A stretch of 64,000 nt of DNA from Myrica gale (Eukaryota > Streptophyta > Magnoliopsida > Fagales > Myricaceae): contig OZ005608.1 of the NCBI GenBank assembly GCA_963930655.1, positions 12,462,001-12,526,000 on the forward strand, written 5' to 3'. A program made the translations under genes and the position numbers. Under the pieces are notes generated by a model. That model worked only from the letters and a program-made list of their open reading frames with translations, searched no databases and was not told the DNA's origin. Shown in pieces: positions 22,450-34,489 of the stretch. The stretch's first letter is position 1, and the number at the start of each line of letters is the position of its first letter.

Positions 22450-22568
22450 GGGTGCGATCATACCAGCACTAATGCACCGGATCCCATCAGAACTCCGCAG
22501 TTAAGCGTGCTTGGGCGAGAGTAGTACTAGGATGGGTGACCTCCTGGGAAGTCCTCGTGTTGCACCCC
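22450..22568 (+). rRNA. 5S rRNA gene, class C (consensus)
   Basis: Doubled terminator at 22575. Confidence 0.97.
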
Positions 22569-22861
22569 AACATCTTTTTTCCCGCCCCCTTTTTTCCCGC
22601 CCCCGAGAAGATTTTCGTGCGGAAAAAATATTTATCTGAACGGGATTAGATTTCCGCCGGTATTTGGAAACACTCCACTTTTCCGGTGCGAAAAAAGAAG
22701 ACGAAAATTACATGACGAAATTTTAATTTTTCAAAAACTCGGATATTTTTTTGTCGCAATTCGGCGCGAAAAAGCTCTTTCAGCGACGTTGAATACCCGT
22801 GAATGGATGTATTTCCCCTGTGAGAGGGATCCATATAAGAAATCATTGCAACAAACATAAC

Positions 22862-22980
22862 GGGTGCGATCATACCAGCACTAATGCACCGGATCCCATC
22901 AGAACTCCGCAGTTAAGCGTGCTTGGGCGAGAGTAGTACTAGGATGGGTGACCTCCTGGGAAGTCCTCGTGTTGCACCCC
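22862..22980 (+). rRNA. 5S rRNA gene, class C (consensus)
   Basis: Fifth slot of the fourth block. Confidence 0.97.
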
Positions 22981-23258
22981 AACATCTTTTTTCCCGCCCC
23001 CGAGAAGATTTTCGTGCGGAAAAAATATTTATCTGAACGGGATTAGATTTCCGACGGTATTTGGAAACACTCCACTTTTCCGGTGCGAAAAAAGAAGACG
23101 AAAATTACATGACGAAATTTTAATTTTTCAAAAACTCGGATATTTTTTTGTCGCAATTCGGCGCGAAAAACCTCTTTCAGCGACGTTGAATACCCGTGAA
23201 TGGATGTATTTCCCCTGTGAGAGGGATCCATATAAGAAATCATTGCAACAACCATAAC

Positions 23259-23373
23259 GGGTGCGATCATACCAGCACTAATGCACCGGATCCCATCAGA
23301 ACTCCGCAGTTAAGCGTGCTTGGGCGAGAGTAGTACTAGGATGGGTGACCTCCTTGGAAGTCCTCGTGTTGCC
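23259..23373 (+). rRNA. 5S rRNA gene, class D (3' deleted)
   Basis: Opens the incomplete fifth block. Confidence 0.85.
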
Positions 23374-23651
23374 AACATCTTTTTTCCCGCCCCCGAGAAG
23401 ATTTTCGTGCGGAAAAAATATTTATCTGAACGGGATTAGATTTCTGCCGGTATTTGAAAACACTCCATTTTTCCGGTGCGAAAAACGAAGACGAAAACTA
23501 CATGACGAAATTTTGATTTTTCAAAAACTCGGATATTTTTTTGTCGCAATTCGGCGCGAAAAAGCTCTTTCAGCGACGTTGAATACCCGTGAATGGATGT
23601 ATTTCCCCTGTGAGAGGGATCCATATAAGAAATCATTGCAACAAACATAAC

Positions 23652-23770
23652 GGGTGCGATCATACCAGCACTAATGCACCGGATCCCATCAGAACTCCGC
23701 AGTTAAGCGTGCTTGGGCGAGAGTAGTACTAGGATGGGTGACCTCCTTGGAAGTCCTCGTGTTGCACCCC
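23652..23770 (+). rRNA. 5S rRNA gene, class T
   Basis: G97T; s4 spacer follows. Confidence 0.93.
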
Positions 23771-24048
23771 AACATCTTTTTTCCCGCCCCCGAGAAGATT
23801 TTCGTGCGGAAAAAATATTTATCTGAACGGGATTAGATTTCCGCCGGTATTTGGAAACACTCCACTTTTCCGGTGCGAAAAAAGAAGACGAAAACTACAT
23901 GACGAAATTTTGATTTTTCAAAAACTCAGATATTTTTTTGTCGTACTTCGGCGCGAAAAACCTCTTTCAGCGACGTTGAATACCCGTGAATGGATGTATT
24001 TCCCCTGTGAGAGGGATCCATATAAGAAATCATTGCAACAAACATAAC

Positions 24049-24167
24049 GGGTGCGATCATACCAGCACTAATGCACCGGATCCCATCAGAACCCCGCAGT
24101 TAAGCGTGCTTGGGCGAGAGTAGTACTAGGATGGGTGACCTCCTGGGAAGTCCTCGTGTTGCACCCC
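24049..24167 (+). rRNA. 5S rRNA gene, class P
   Basis: T45C; followed by the s2-like spacer with GAAGAGG. Confidence 0.94.
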
Positions 24168-24445
24168 AACATCTTTTTTCCCGCCCCCGAGAAGATTTTC
24201 GTGCGGAAAAAATATTTATCTGAACGGGATTAGATTTCCGCCGGTATTTGGAAACACTCCACTTTTCCGGTGCGAAAAAAGAAGAGGAAAATTACATGAC
24301 GAAATTTTAATTTTTCAAAAACTCGGATATTTTTTTGTCGCAATTCGGCGCGAAAAAGCTCTTTCAGCGACGTTGAATACCCGTGAATGGATGTATTTCC
24401 CCTGTGAGAGGGATCCATATAAGAAATCATTGCAACAACCATAAC

Positions 24446-24564
24446 GGGTGCGATCATACCAGCACTAATGCACCGGATCCCATCAGAACTCCGCAGGTAT
24501 GCGTGCTTGGGCGAGAGTAGTACTAGGATGGGTGACCTCCTGGGAAGTCCTCGTGTTGCACCCC
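24446..24564 (+). rRNA. 5S rRNA gene, class A
   Basis: T52G/A55T; A after P, the first instance of the P-A order joined by an s2-like spacer that defines block 4. Confidence 0.92.
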
Positions 24565-24841
24565 AACATCTTTTTTCCCGCCCCCGAGAAGATTTTCGTG
24601 CGGAAAAATATTTATCTGAACGGGATTAGATTTCCGCCGGTATTTGGAAACACTCCACTTTTCCGGTGCGAAAAAAGAAGACGAAAACTACATGGCGAAC
24701 TTTTGATTTTTCAAAAACTCGGATATTTTTTTGTCGCAATTCGGCGCGAAAAAGCTCTTTCAGCGACGTTGAATACCCGTGAATGGATGTATTTCCCCTG
24801 TGAGAGGGATCCATATAAGAAATCATTGCAACAAACATAAC

Positions 24842-24960
24842 GGGTGCGATCATTCCAGCACTAATGCACCGGATCCCATCAGAACTCCGCAGTTAAGCGT
24901 GCTTGGGCGAGAGTAGTACTAGGATGGGTGACCTCCTGGGAAGTCCTCGTGTTGCACCCC
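24842..24960 (+). rRNA. 5S rRNA gene, class C with A13T
   Basis: Private A13T (CATTCCAGC). The doubled terminator at 24967 also has a private change. Confidence 0.94.
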
Positions 24961-25253
24961 AACATCTTTTTTCCCGCCCCCTTTTTTTCCGCCCCCGAGA
25001 AGATTTTCGTGCGGAAAAAATATTTATCTGAACGGGATTAGATTTCCGCCGGTATTTGGAAACACTCCACTTTTCCGGTGCGAAAAAAGAAGACGAAAAT
25101 TACATGACGAAATTTTAATTTTTCAAAAACTCGGATATTTTTTTGTCGCAATTCGGCGCGAAAAAGCTCTTTCAGCGACGTTGAATACCCGTGAATGGAT
25201 GTATTTCCCCTGTGAGAGGGATCCATATAAGAAATCATTGCAACAAACATAAC

Positions 25254-25372
25254 GGGTGCGATCATACCAGCACTAATGCACCGGATCCCATCAGAACTCC
25301 GCAGTTAAGCGTGCTTGGGCGAGAGTAGTACTAGGATGGGTGACCTCCTGGGAAGTCCTCGTGTTGCACCCC
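25254..25372 (+). rRNA. 5S rRNA gene, class C (consensus)
   Basis: No change seen. Confidence 0.97.
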
Positions 25373-25650
25373 AACATCTTTTTTCCCGCCCCCGAGAAGA
25401 TTTTCGTGCGGAAAAAATATTTATCTGAACGGGATTAGATTTCCGACGGTATTTGGAAACACTCCACTTTTCCGGTGCGAAAAAAGAAGACGAAAATTAC
25501 ATGACGAAATTTTAATTTTTCAAAAACTCGGATATTTTTTTGTCGCAATTCGGCGCGAAAAACCTCTTTCAGCGACGTTGAATACCCGTGAATGGATGTA
25601 TTTCCCCTGTGAGAGGGATCCATATAAGAAATCATTGCAACAACCATAAC

Positions 25651-25765
25651 GGGTGCGATCATACCAGCACTAATGCACCGGATCCCATCAGAACTCCGCA
25701 GTTAAGCGTGCTTGGGCGAGAGTAGTACTAGGATGGGTGACCTCCTTGGAAGTCCTCGTGTTGCC
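25651..25765 (+). rRNA. 5S rRNA gene, class D (3' deleted)
   Basis: s3 spacer follows. Confidence 0.85.
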
Positions 25766-26043
25766 AACATCTTTTTTCCCGCCCCCGAGAAGATTTTCGT
25801 GCGGAAAAAATATTTATCTGAACGGGATTAGATTTCTGCCGGTATTTGAAAACACTCCACTTTTCCGGTGCGAAAAACGAAGACGAAAACTACATGACGA
25901 AATTTTGATTTTTCAAAAACTCGGATATTTTTTTGTCGCAATTCGGCGCGAAAAAGCTCTTTCAGCGACGTTGAATACCCGTGAATGGATGTATTTCCCC
26001 TGTGAGAGGGATCCATATAAGAAATCATTGCAACAAACATAAC

Positions 26044-26162
26044 GGGTGCGATCATACCAGCACTAATGCACCGGATCCCATCAGAACTCCGCAGTTAAGC
26101 GTGCTTGGGCGAGAGTAGTACTAGGATGGGTGACCTCCTGGGAAGTCCTCGTGTTGCACCCC
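26044..26162 (+). rRNA. 5S rRNA gene, class C (consensus, last in window)
   Basis: No change seen. To the right of this copy no gene matches the consensus fully. It sits in a D-C-D order that suggests a local 790-bp duplication of the preceding C-D pair. Confidence 0.97.
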
Positions 26163-26440
26163 AACATCTTTTTTCCCGCCCCCGAGAAGATTTTCGTGCG
26201 GAAAAAATATTTATCTGAACGGGATTAGATTTCCGACGGTATTTGGAAACACTCCACTTTTCCGGTGCGAAAAAAGAAGACGAAAATTACATGACGAAAT
26301 TTTAATTTTTCAAAAACTCGGATATTTTTTTGTCGCAATTCGGCGCGAAAAACCTCTTTCAGCGACGTTGAATACCCGTGAATGGATGTATTTCCCCTGT
26401 GAGAGGGATCCATATAAGAAATCATTGCAACAACCATAAC

Positions 26441-26555
26441 GGGTGCGATCATACCAGCACTAATGCACCGGATCCCATCAGAACTCCGCAGTTAAGCGTG
26501 CTTGGGCGAGAGTAGTACTAGGATGGGTGACCTCCTTGGAAGTCCTCGTGTTGCC
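26441..26555 (+). rRNA. 5S rRNA gene, class D (3' deleted)
   Basis: Repeats the flanks of the copy at 25651, 790 bp later; the last D copy before 42998. Confidence 0.85.
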
Positions 26556-26833
26556 AACATCTTTTTTCCCGCCCCCGAGAAGATTTTCGTGCGGAAAAAA
26601 TATTTATCTGAACGGGATTAGATTTCTGCCGGTATTTGAAAACACTCCACTTTTCCGGTGCGAAAAACGAAGACGAAAACTACATGACGAAATTTTGATT
26701 TTTCAAAAACTCGGATATTTTTTTGTCGCAATTCGGCGCGAAAAAGCTCTTTCAGCGACGTTGAATACCCGTGAATGGATGTATTTCCCCTGTGAGAGGG
26801 ATCCATATAAGAAATCATTGCAACAAACATAAC

Positions 26834-26952
26834 GGGTGCGATCATACCAGCACTAATGCACCGGATCCCATCAGAACTCCGCAGTTAAGCGTGCTTGGGC
26901 GAGAGTAGTACTAGGATGGGTGACCTCCTTGGAAGTCCTCGTGTTGCACCCC
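26834..26952 (+). rRNA. 5S rRNA gene, class T
   Basis: G97T; s4 spacer follows. Confidence 0.93.
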
Positions 26953-27230
26953 AACATCTTTTTTCCCGCCCCCGAGAAGATTTTCGTGCGGAAAAAATAT
27001 TTATCTGAACGGGATTAGATTTCCGCCGGTATTTGGAAACACTCCACTTTTCCGGTGCGAAAAAAGAAGACGAAAACTACATGACGAAATTTTGATTTTT
27101 CAAAAACTCAGATATTTTTTTGTCGTACTTCGGCGCGAAAAACCTCTTTCAGCGACGTTGAATACCCGTGAATGGATGTATTTCCCCTGTGAGAGGGATC
27201 CATATAAGAAATCATTGCAACAAACATAAC

Positions 27231-27349
27231 GGGTGCGATCATACCAGCACTAATGCACCGGATCCCATCAGAACCCCGCAGTTAAGCGTGCTTGGGCGAG
27301 AGTAGTACTAGGATGGGTGACCTCCTGGGAAGTCCTCGTGTTGCACCCC
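27231..27349 (+). rRNA. 5S rRNA gene, class P
   Basis: T45C; s2-like spacer follows. Confidence 0.94.
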
Positions 27350-27627
27350 AACATCTTTTTTCCCGCCCCCGAGAAGATTTTCGTGCGGAAAAAATATTTA
27401 TCTGAACGGGATTAGATTTCCGCCGGTATTTGGAAACACTCCACTTTTCCGGTGCGAAAAAAGAAGACGAAAATTACATGACGAAATTTTAATTTTTCAA
27501 AAACTCGGATATTTTTTTGTCGCAATTCGGCGCGAAAAAGCTCTTTCAGCGACGTTGAATACCCGTGAATGGATGTATTTCCCCTGTGAGAGGGATCCAT
27601 ATAAGAAATCATTGCAACAACCATAAC

Positions 27628-27746
27628 GGGTGCGATCATACCAGCACTAATGCACCGGATCCCATCAGAACTCCGCAGGTATGCGTGCTTGGGCGAGAGT
27701 AGTACTAGGATGGGTGACCTCCTGGGAAGTCCTCGTGTTGCACCCC
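27628..27746 (+). rRNA. 5S rRNA gene, class A
   Basis: Opens the 1190-bp A-T-P series; CCGCCGG in the following spacer. Confidence 0.92.
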
Positions 27747-28023
27747 AACATCTTTTTTCCCGCCCCCGAGAAGATTTTCGTGCGGAAAAATATTTATCTG
27801 AACGGGATTAGATTTCCGCCGGTATTTGGAAACACTCCACTTTTCCGGTGCGAAAAAAGAAGACGAAAACTACATGGCGAACTTTTGATTTTTCAAAAAC
27901 TCGGATATTTTTTTGTCGCAATTCGGCGCGAAAAAGCTCTTTCAGCGACGTTGAATACCCGTGAATGGATGTATTTCCCCTGTGAGAGGGATCCATATAA
28001 GAAATCATTGCAACAAACATAAC

Positions 28024-28142
28024 GGGTGCGATCATACCAGCACTAATGCACCGGATCCCATCAGAACTCCGCAGTTAAGCGTGCTTGGGCGAGAGTAGTA
28101 CTAGGATGGGTGACCTCCTTGGAAGTCCTCGTGTTGCACCCC
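28024..28142 (+). rRNA. 5S rRNA gene, class T
   Basis: G97T; following s4 spacer has GCCAATATT. Confidence 0.93.
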
Positions 28143-28420
28143 AACATCTTTTTTCCCGCCCCCGAGAAGATTTTCGTGCGGAAAAAATATTTATCTGAAC
28201 GGGATTAGATTTCCGCCAATATTTGGAAACACTCCACTTTTCCGGTGCGAAAAAAGAAGACGAAAACTACATGACGAAATTTTGATTTTTCAAAAACTCA
28301 GATATTTTTTTGTCGTACTTCGGCGCGAAAAACCTCTTTCAGCGACGTTGAATACCCGTGAATGGATGTATTTCCCCTGTGAGAGGGATCCATATAAGAA
28401 ATCATTGCAACAAACATAAC

Positions 28421-28539
28421 GGGTGCGATCATACCAGCACTAATGCACCGGATCCCATCAGAACCCCGCAGTTAAGCGTGCTTGGGCGAGAGTAGTACTA
28501 GGATGGGTGACCTCCTGGGAAGTCCTCGTGTTGCACCCC
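28421..28539 (+). rRNA. 5S rRNA gene, class P
   Basis: T45C; third unit of trimer 1. Confidence 0.94.
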
Positions 28540-28817
28540 AACATCTTTTTTCCCGCCCCCGAGAAGATTTTCGTGCGGAAAAAATATTTATCTGAACGGG
28601 ATTAGATTTCCGCCGGTATTTGGAAACACTCCACTTTTCCGGTGCGAAAAAAGAAGACGAAAATTACATGACGAAATTTTAATTTTTCAAAAACTCGGAT
28701 ATTTTTTTGTCGCAATTCGGCGCGAAAAAGCTCTTTCAGCGACGTTGAATACCCGTGAATGGATGTATTTCCCCTGTGAGAGGGATCCATATAAGAAATC
28801 ATTGCAACAACCATAAC

Positions 28818-28936
28818 GGGTGCGATCATACCAGCACTAATGCACCGGATCCCATCAGAACTCCGCAGGTATGCGTGCTTGGGCGAGAGTAGTACTAGGA
28901 TGGGTGACCTCCTGGGAAGTCCTCGTGTTGCACCCC
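28818..28936 (+). rRNA. 5S rRNA gene, class A
   Basis: Trimer 2; following spacer has CTGCCGG. Confidence 0.92.
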
Positions 28937-29213
28937 AACATCTTTTTTCCCGCCCCCGAGAAGATTTTCGTGCGGAAAAATATTTATCTGAACGGGATTA
29001 GATTTCTGCCGGTATTTGGAAACACTCCACTTTTCCGGTGCGAAAAAAGAAGACGAAAACTACATGGCGAACTTTTGATTTTTCAAAAACTCGGATATTT
29101 TTTTGTCGCAATTCGGCGCGAAAAAGCTCTTTCAGCGACGTTGAATACCCGTGAATGGATGTATTTCCCCTGTGAGAGGGATCCATATAAGAAATCATTG
29201 CAACAAACATAAC

Positions 29214-29332
29214 GGGTGCGATCATACCAGCACTAATGCACCGGATCCCATCAGAACTCCGCAGTTAAGCGTGCTTGGGCGAGAGTAGTACTAGGATGGG
29301 TGACCTCCTTGGAAGTCCTCGTGTTGCACCCC
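29214..29332 (+). rRNA. 5S rRNA gene, class T
   Basis: G97T; following s4 spacer has GCCGGTATT. Confidence 0.93.
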
Positions 29333-29610
29333 AACATCTTTTTTCCCGCCCCCGAGAAGATTTTCGTGCGGAAAAAATATTTATCTGAACGGGATTAGAT
29401 TTCCGCCGGTATTTGGAAACACTCCACTTTTCCGGTGCGAAAAAAGAAGACGAAAACTACATGACGAAATTTTGATTTTTCAAAAACTCAGATATTTTTT
29501 TGTCGTACTTCGGCGCGAAAAACCTCTTTCAGCGACGTTGAATACCCGTGAATGGATGTATTTCCCCTGTGAGAGGGATCCATATAAGAAATCATTGCAA
29601 CAAACATAAC

Positions 29611-29729
29611 GGGTGCGATCATACCAGCACTAATGCACCGGATCCCATCAGAACCCCGCAGTTAAGCGTGCTTGGGCGAGAGTAGTACTAGGATGGGTGA
29701 CCTCCTGGGAAGTCCTCGTGTTGCACCCC
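29611..29729 (+). rRNA. 5S rRNA gene, class P
   Basis: T45C; trimer 2. Confidence 0.94.
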
Positions 29730-30007
29730 AACATCTTTTTTCCCGCCCCCGAGAAGATTTTCGTGCGGAAAAAATATTTATCTGAACGGGATTAGATTTC
29801 CGCCGGTATTTGGAAACACTCCACTTTTCCGGTGCGAAAAAAGAAGACGAAAATTACATGACGAAATTTTAATTTTTCAAAAACTCGGATATTTTTTTGT
29901 CGCAATTCGGCGCGAAAAAGCTCTTTCAGCGACGTTGAATACCCGTGAATGGATGTATTTCCCCTGTGAGAGGGATCCATATAAGAAATCATTGCAACAA
30001 CCATAAC

Positions 30008-30126
30008 GGGTGCGATCATACCAGCACTAATGCACCGGATCCCATCAGAACTCCGCAGGTATGCGTGCTTGGGCGAGAGTAGTACTAGGATGGGTGACCT
30101 CCTGGGAAGTCCTCGTGTTGCACCCC
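30008..30126 (+). rRNA. 5S rRNA gene, class A
   Basis: Trimer 3; CCGCCGG follows. Confidence 0.92.
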
Positions 30127-30403
30127 AACATCTTTTTTCCCGCCCCCGAGAAGATTTTCGTGCGGAAAAATATTTATCTGAACGGGATTAGATTTCCGCC
30201 GGTATTTGGAAACACTCCACTTTTCCGGTGCGAAAAAAGAAGACGAAAACTACATGGCGAACTTTTGATTTTTCAAAAACTCGGATATTTTTTTGTCGCA
30301 ATTCGGCGCGAAAAAGCTCTTTCAGCGACGTTGAATACCCGTGAATGGATGTATTTCCCCTGTGAGAGGGATCCATATAAGAAATCATTGCAACAAACAT
30401 AAC

Positions 30404-30522
30404 GGGTGCGATCATACCAGCACTAATGCACCGGATCCCATCAGAACTCCGCAGTTAAGCGTGCTTGGGCGAGAGTAGTACTAGGATGGGTGACCTCCTT
30501 GGAAGTCCTCGTGTTGCACCCC
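30404..30522 (+). rRNA. 5S rRNA gene, class T
   Basis: G97T; GCCAATATT in the following spacer. Confidence 0.93.
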
Positions 30523-30800
30523 AACATCTTTTTTCCCGCCCCCGAGAAGATTTTCGTGCGGAAAAAATATTTATCTGAACGGGATTAGATTTCCGCCAAT
30601 ATTTGGAAACACTCCACTTTTCCGGTGCGAAAAAAGAAGACGAAAACTACATGACGAAATTTTGATTTTTCAAAAACTCAGATATTTTTTTGTCGTACTT
30701 CGGCGCGAAAAACCTCTTTCAGCGACGTTGAATACCCGTGAATGGATGTATTTCCCCTGTGAGAGGGATCCATATAAGAAATCATTGCAACAAACATAAC

Positions 30801-30919
30801 GGGTGCGATCATACCAGCACTAATGCACCGGATCCCATCAGAACCCCGCAGTTAAGCGTGCTTGGGCGAGAGTAGTACTAGGATGGGTGACCTCCTGGGA
30901 AGTCCTCGTGTTGCACCCC
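30801..30919 (+). rRNA. 5S rRNA gene, class P
   Basis: T45C; trimer 3. Confidence 0.94.
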
Positions 30920-31197
30920 AACATCTTTTTTCCCGCCCCCGAGAAGATTTTCGTGCGGAAAAAATATTTATCTGAACGGGATTAGATTTCCGCCGGTATT
31001 TGGAAACACTCCACTTTTCCGGTGCGAAAAAAGAAGACGAAAATTACATGACGAAATTTTAATTTTTCAAAAACTCGGATATTTTTTTGTCGCAATTCGG
31101 CGCGAAAAAGCTCTTTCAGCGACGTTGAATACCCGTGAATGGATGTATTTCCCCTGTGAGAGGGATCCATATAAGAAATCATTGCAACAACCATAAC

Positions 31198-31316
31198 GGG
31201 TGCGATCATACCAGCACTAATGCACCGGATCCCATCAGAACTCCGCAGGTATGCGTGCTTGGGCGAGAGTAGTACTAGGATGGGTGACCTCCTGGGAAGT
31301 CCTCGTGTTGCACCCC
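31198..31316 (+). rRNA. 5S rRNA gene, class A
   Basis: Trimer 4; CCGCCGG follows, as in trimer 3. Confidence 0.92.
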
Positions 31317-31593
31317 AACATCTTTTTTCCCGCCCCCGAGAAGATTTTCGTGCGGAAAAATATTTATCTGAACGGGATTAGATTTCCGCCGGTATTTGGA
31401 AACACTCCACTTTTCCGGTGCGAAAAAAGAAGACGAAAACTACATGGCGAACTTTTGATTTTTCAAAAACTCGGATATTTTTTTGTCGCAATTCGGCGCG
31501 AAAAAGCTCTTTCAGCGACGTTGAATACCCGTGAATGGATGTATTTCCCCTGTGAGAGGGATCCATATAAGAAATCATTGCAACAAACATAAC

Positions 31594-31712
31594 GGGTGCG
31601 ATCATACCAGCACTAATGCACCGGATCCCATCAGAACTCCGCAGTTAAGCGTGCTTGGGCGAGAGTAGTACTAGGATGGGTGACCTCCTTGGAAGTCCTC
31701 GTGTTGCACCCC
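31594..31712 (+). rRNA. 5S rRNA gene, class T
   Basis: G97T; GCCAATATT in the following spacer. Confidence 0.93.
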
Positions 31713-31990
31713 AACATCTTTTTTCCCGCCCCCGAGAAGATTTTCGTGCGGAAAAAATATTTATCTGAACGGGATTAGATTTCCGCCAATATTTGGAAAC
31801 ACTCCACTTTTCCGGTGCGAAAAAAGAAGACGAAAACTACATGACGAAATTTTGATTTTTCAAAAACTCAGATATTTTTTTGTCGTACTTCGGCGCGAAA
31901 AACCTCTTTCAGCGACGTTGAATACCCGTGAATGGATGTATTTCCCCTGTGAGAGGGATCCATATAAGAAATCATTGCAACAAACATAAC

Positions 31991-32109
31991 GGGTGCGATC
32001 ATACCAGCACTAATGCACCGGATCCCATCAGAACCCCGCAGTTAAGCGTGCTTGGGCGAGAGTAGTACTAGGATGGGTGACCTCCTGGGAAGTCCTCGTG
32101 TTGCACCCC
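31991..32109 (+). rRNA. 5S rRNA gene, class P
   Basis: T45C; trimer 4. Confidence 0.94.
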
Positions 32110-32387
32110 AACATCTTTTTTCCCGCCCCCGAGAAGATTTTCGTGCGGAAAAAATATTTATCTGAACGGGATTAGATTTCCGCCGGTATTTGGAAACACT
32201 CCACTTTTCCGGTGCGAAAAAAGAAGACGAAAATTACATGACGAAATTTTAATTTTTCAAAAACTCGGATATTTTTTTGTCGCAATTCGGCGCGAAAAAG
32301 CTCTTTCAGCGACGTTGAATACCCGTGAATGGATGTATTTCCCCTGTGAGAGGGATCCATATAAGAAATCATTGCAACAACCATAAC

Positions 32388-32506
32388 GGGTGCGATCATA
32401 CCAGCACTAATGCACCGGATCCCATCAGAACTCCGCAGGTATGCGTGCTTGGGCGAGAGTAGTACTAGGATGGGTGACCTCCTGGGAAGTCCTCGTGTTG
32501 CACCCC
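32388..32506 (+). rRNA. 5S rRNA gene, class A
   Basis: Trimer 5; CTGCCGG follows. Confidence 0.92.
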
Positions 32507-32783
32507 AACATCTTTTTTCCCGCCCCCGAGAAGATTTTCGTGCGGAAAAATATTTATCTGAACGGGATTAGATTTCTGCCGGTATTTGGAAACACTCCAC
32601 TTTTCCGGTGCGAAAAAAGAAGACGAAAACTACATGGCGAACTTTTGATTTTTCAAAAACTCGGATATTTTTTTGTCGCAATTCGGCGCGAAAAAGCTCT
32701 TTCAGCGACGTTGAATACCCGTGAATGGATGTATTTCCCCTGTGAGAGGGATCCATATAAGAAATCATTGCAACAAACATAAC

Positions 32784-32902
32784 GGGTGCGATCATACCAG
32801 CACTAATGCACCGGATCCCATCAGAACTCCGCAGTTAAGCGTGCTTGGGCGAGAGTAGTACTAGGATGGGTGACCTCCTTGGAAGTCCTCGTGTTGCACC
32901 CC
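32784..32902 (+). rRNA. 5S rRNA gene, class T
   Basis: G97T; the s4 spacer that follows has CGAAAAAGCTC where other s4 spacers have CGAAAAACCTC. Confidence 0.93.
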
Positions 32903-33180
32903 AACATCTTTTTTCCCGCCCCCGAGAAGATTTTCGTGCGGAAAAAATATTTATCTGAACGGGATTAGATTTCCGCCGGTATTTGGAAACACTCCACTTT
33001 TCCGGTGCGAAAAAAGAAGACGAAAACTACATGACGAAATTTTGATTTTTCAAAAACTCAGATATTTTTTTGTCGTACTTCGGCGCGAAAAAGCTCTTTC
33101 AGCGACGTTGAATACCCGTGAATGGATGTATTTCCCCTGTGAGAGGGATCCATATAAGAAATCATTGCAACAAACATAAC

Positions 33181-33299
33181 GGGTGCGATCATACCAGCAC
33201 TAATGCACCGGATCCCATCAGAACCCCGCAGTTAAGCGTGCTTGGGCGAGAGTAGTACTAGGATGGGTGACCTCCTGGGAAGTCCTCGTGTTGCACCCC
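33181..33299 (+). rRNA. 5S rRNA gene, class P
   Basis: T45C; trimer 5. Confidence 0.94.
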
Positions 33300-33577
33300 A
33301 ACATCTTTTTTCCCGCCCCCGAGAAGATTTTCGTGCGGAAAAAATATTTATCTGAACGGGATTAGATTTCCGCCGGTATTTGGAAACACTCCACTTTTCC
33401 GGTGCGAAAAAAGAAGACGAAAATTACATGACGAAATTTTAATTTTTCAAAAACTCGGATATTTTTTTGTCGCAATTCGGCGCGAAAAAGCTCTTTCAGC
33501 GACGTTGAATACCCGTGAATGGATGTATTTCCCCTGTGAGAGGGATCCATATAAGAAATCATTGCAACAACCATAAC

Positions 33578-33696
33578 GGGTGCGATCATACCAGCACTAA
33601 TGCACCGGATCCCATCAGAACTCCGCAGGTATGCGTGCTTGGGCGAGAGTAGTACTAGGATGGGTGACCTCCTGGGAAGTCCTCGTGTTGCACCCC
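33578..33696 (+). rRNA. 5S rRNA gene, class A
   Basis: First unit of a two-unit A-P block; followed by a chimeric spacer. Confidence 0.92.
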
Positions 33697-33973
33697 AACA
33701 TCTTTTTTCCCGCCCCCGAGAAGATTTTCGTGCGGAAAAATATTTATCTGAACGGGATTAGATTTCTGCCGGTATTTGGAAACACTCCACTTTTCCGGTG
33801 CGAAAAAAGAAGACGAAAACTACATGGCGAACTTTTGATTTTTCAAAAACTCAGATATTTTTTTGTCGTACTTCGGCGCGAAAAACCTCTTTCAGCGACG
33901 TTGAATACCCGTGAATGGATGTATTTCCCCTGTGAGAGGGATCCATATAAGAAATCATTGCAACAAACATAAC
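33697..33973 (+). repeat. chimeric spacer (s1 left half joined to s4 right half)
   Basis: The left half carries the s1 marks (five A, CATGGCGAACT). The right half carries the s4 marks (CTCAGATAT, CGTACTTCGG). The switch lies in the shared stretch ending TTTTTCAAAAACTC near 33850. A T gene has been lost between A and P. Confidence 0.85.
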
Positions 33974-34092
33974 GGGTGCGATCATACCAGCACTAATGCA
34001 CCGGATCCCATCAGAACCCCGCAGTTAAGCGTGCTTGGGCGAGAGTAGTACTAGGATGGGTGACCTCCTGGGAAGTCCTCGTGTTGCACCCC
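33974..34092 (+). rRNA. 5S rRNA gene, class P
   Basis: T45C; follows A without an intervening T gene. Confidence 0.94.
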
Positions 34093-34370
34093 AACATCTT
34101 TTTTCCCGCCCCCGAGAAGATTTTCGTGCGGAAAAAATATTTATCTGAACGGGATTAGATTTCCGCCGGTATTTGGAAACACTCCACTTTTCCGGTGCGA
34201 AAAAAGAAGACGAAAATTACATGACGAAATTTTAATTTTTCAAAAACTCGGATATTTTTTTGTCGCAATTCGGCGCGAAAAAGCTCTTTCAGCGACGTTG
34301 AATACCCGTGAATGGATGTATTTCCCCTGTGAGAGGGATCCATATAAGAAATCATTGCAACAACCATAAC

Positions 34371-34489
34371 GGGTGCGATCATACCAGCACTAATGCACCG
34401 GATCCCATCAGAACTCCGCAGGTATGCGTGCTTGGGCGAGAGTAGTACTAGGATGGGTGACCTCCTGGGAAGTCCTCGTGTTGCACCCC
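34371..34489 (+). rRNA. 5S rRNA gene, class A
   Basis: Second two-unit block. Confidence 0.92.

Larger units (their letters stand above)
15278..24445 (+). repeat. higher-order repeat 3: five-unit block of 1995-1996 bp, order D-T-P-C-C
   Basis: Copies start at 15278, 17273, 19268, 21263 and 23259; the last keeps only D-T-P. Relative to the six-unit form, one A unit of 396 bp is missing between P and C. In the last two copies the spacer after P is s2-like with GAAGAGG in place of GAAGACG. Confidence 0.9.
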
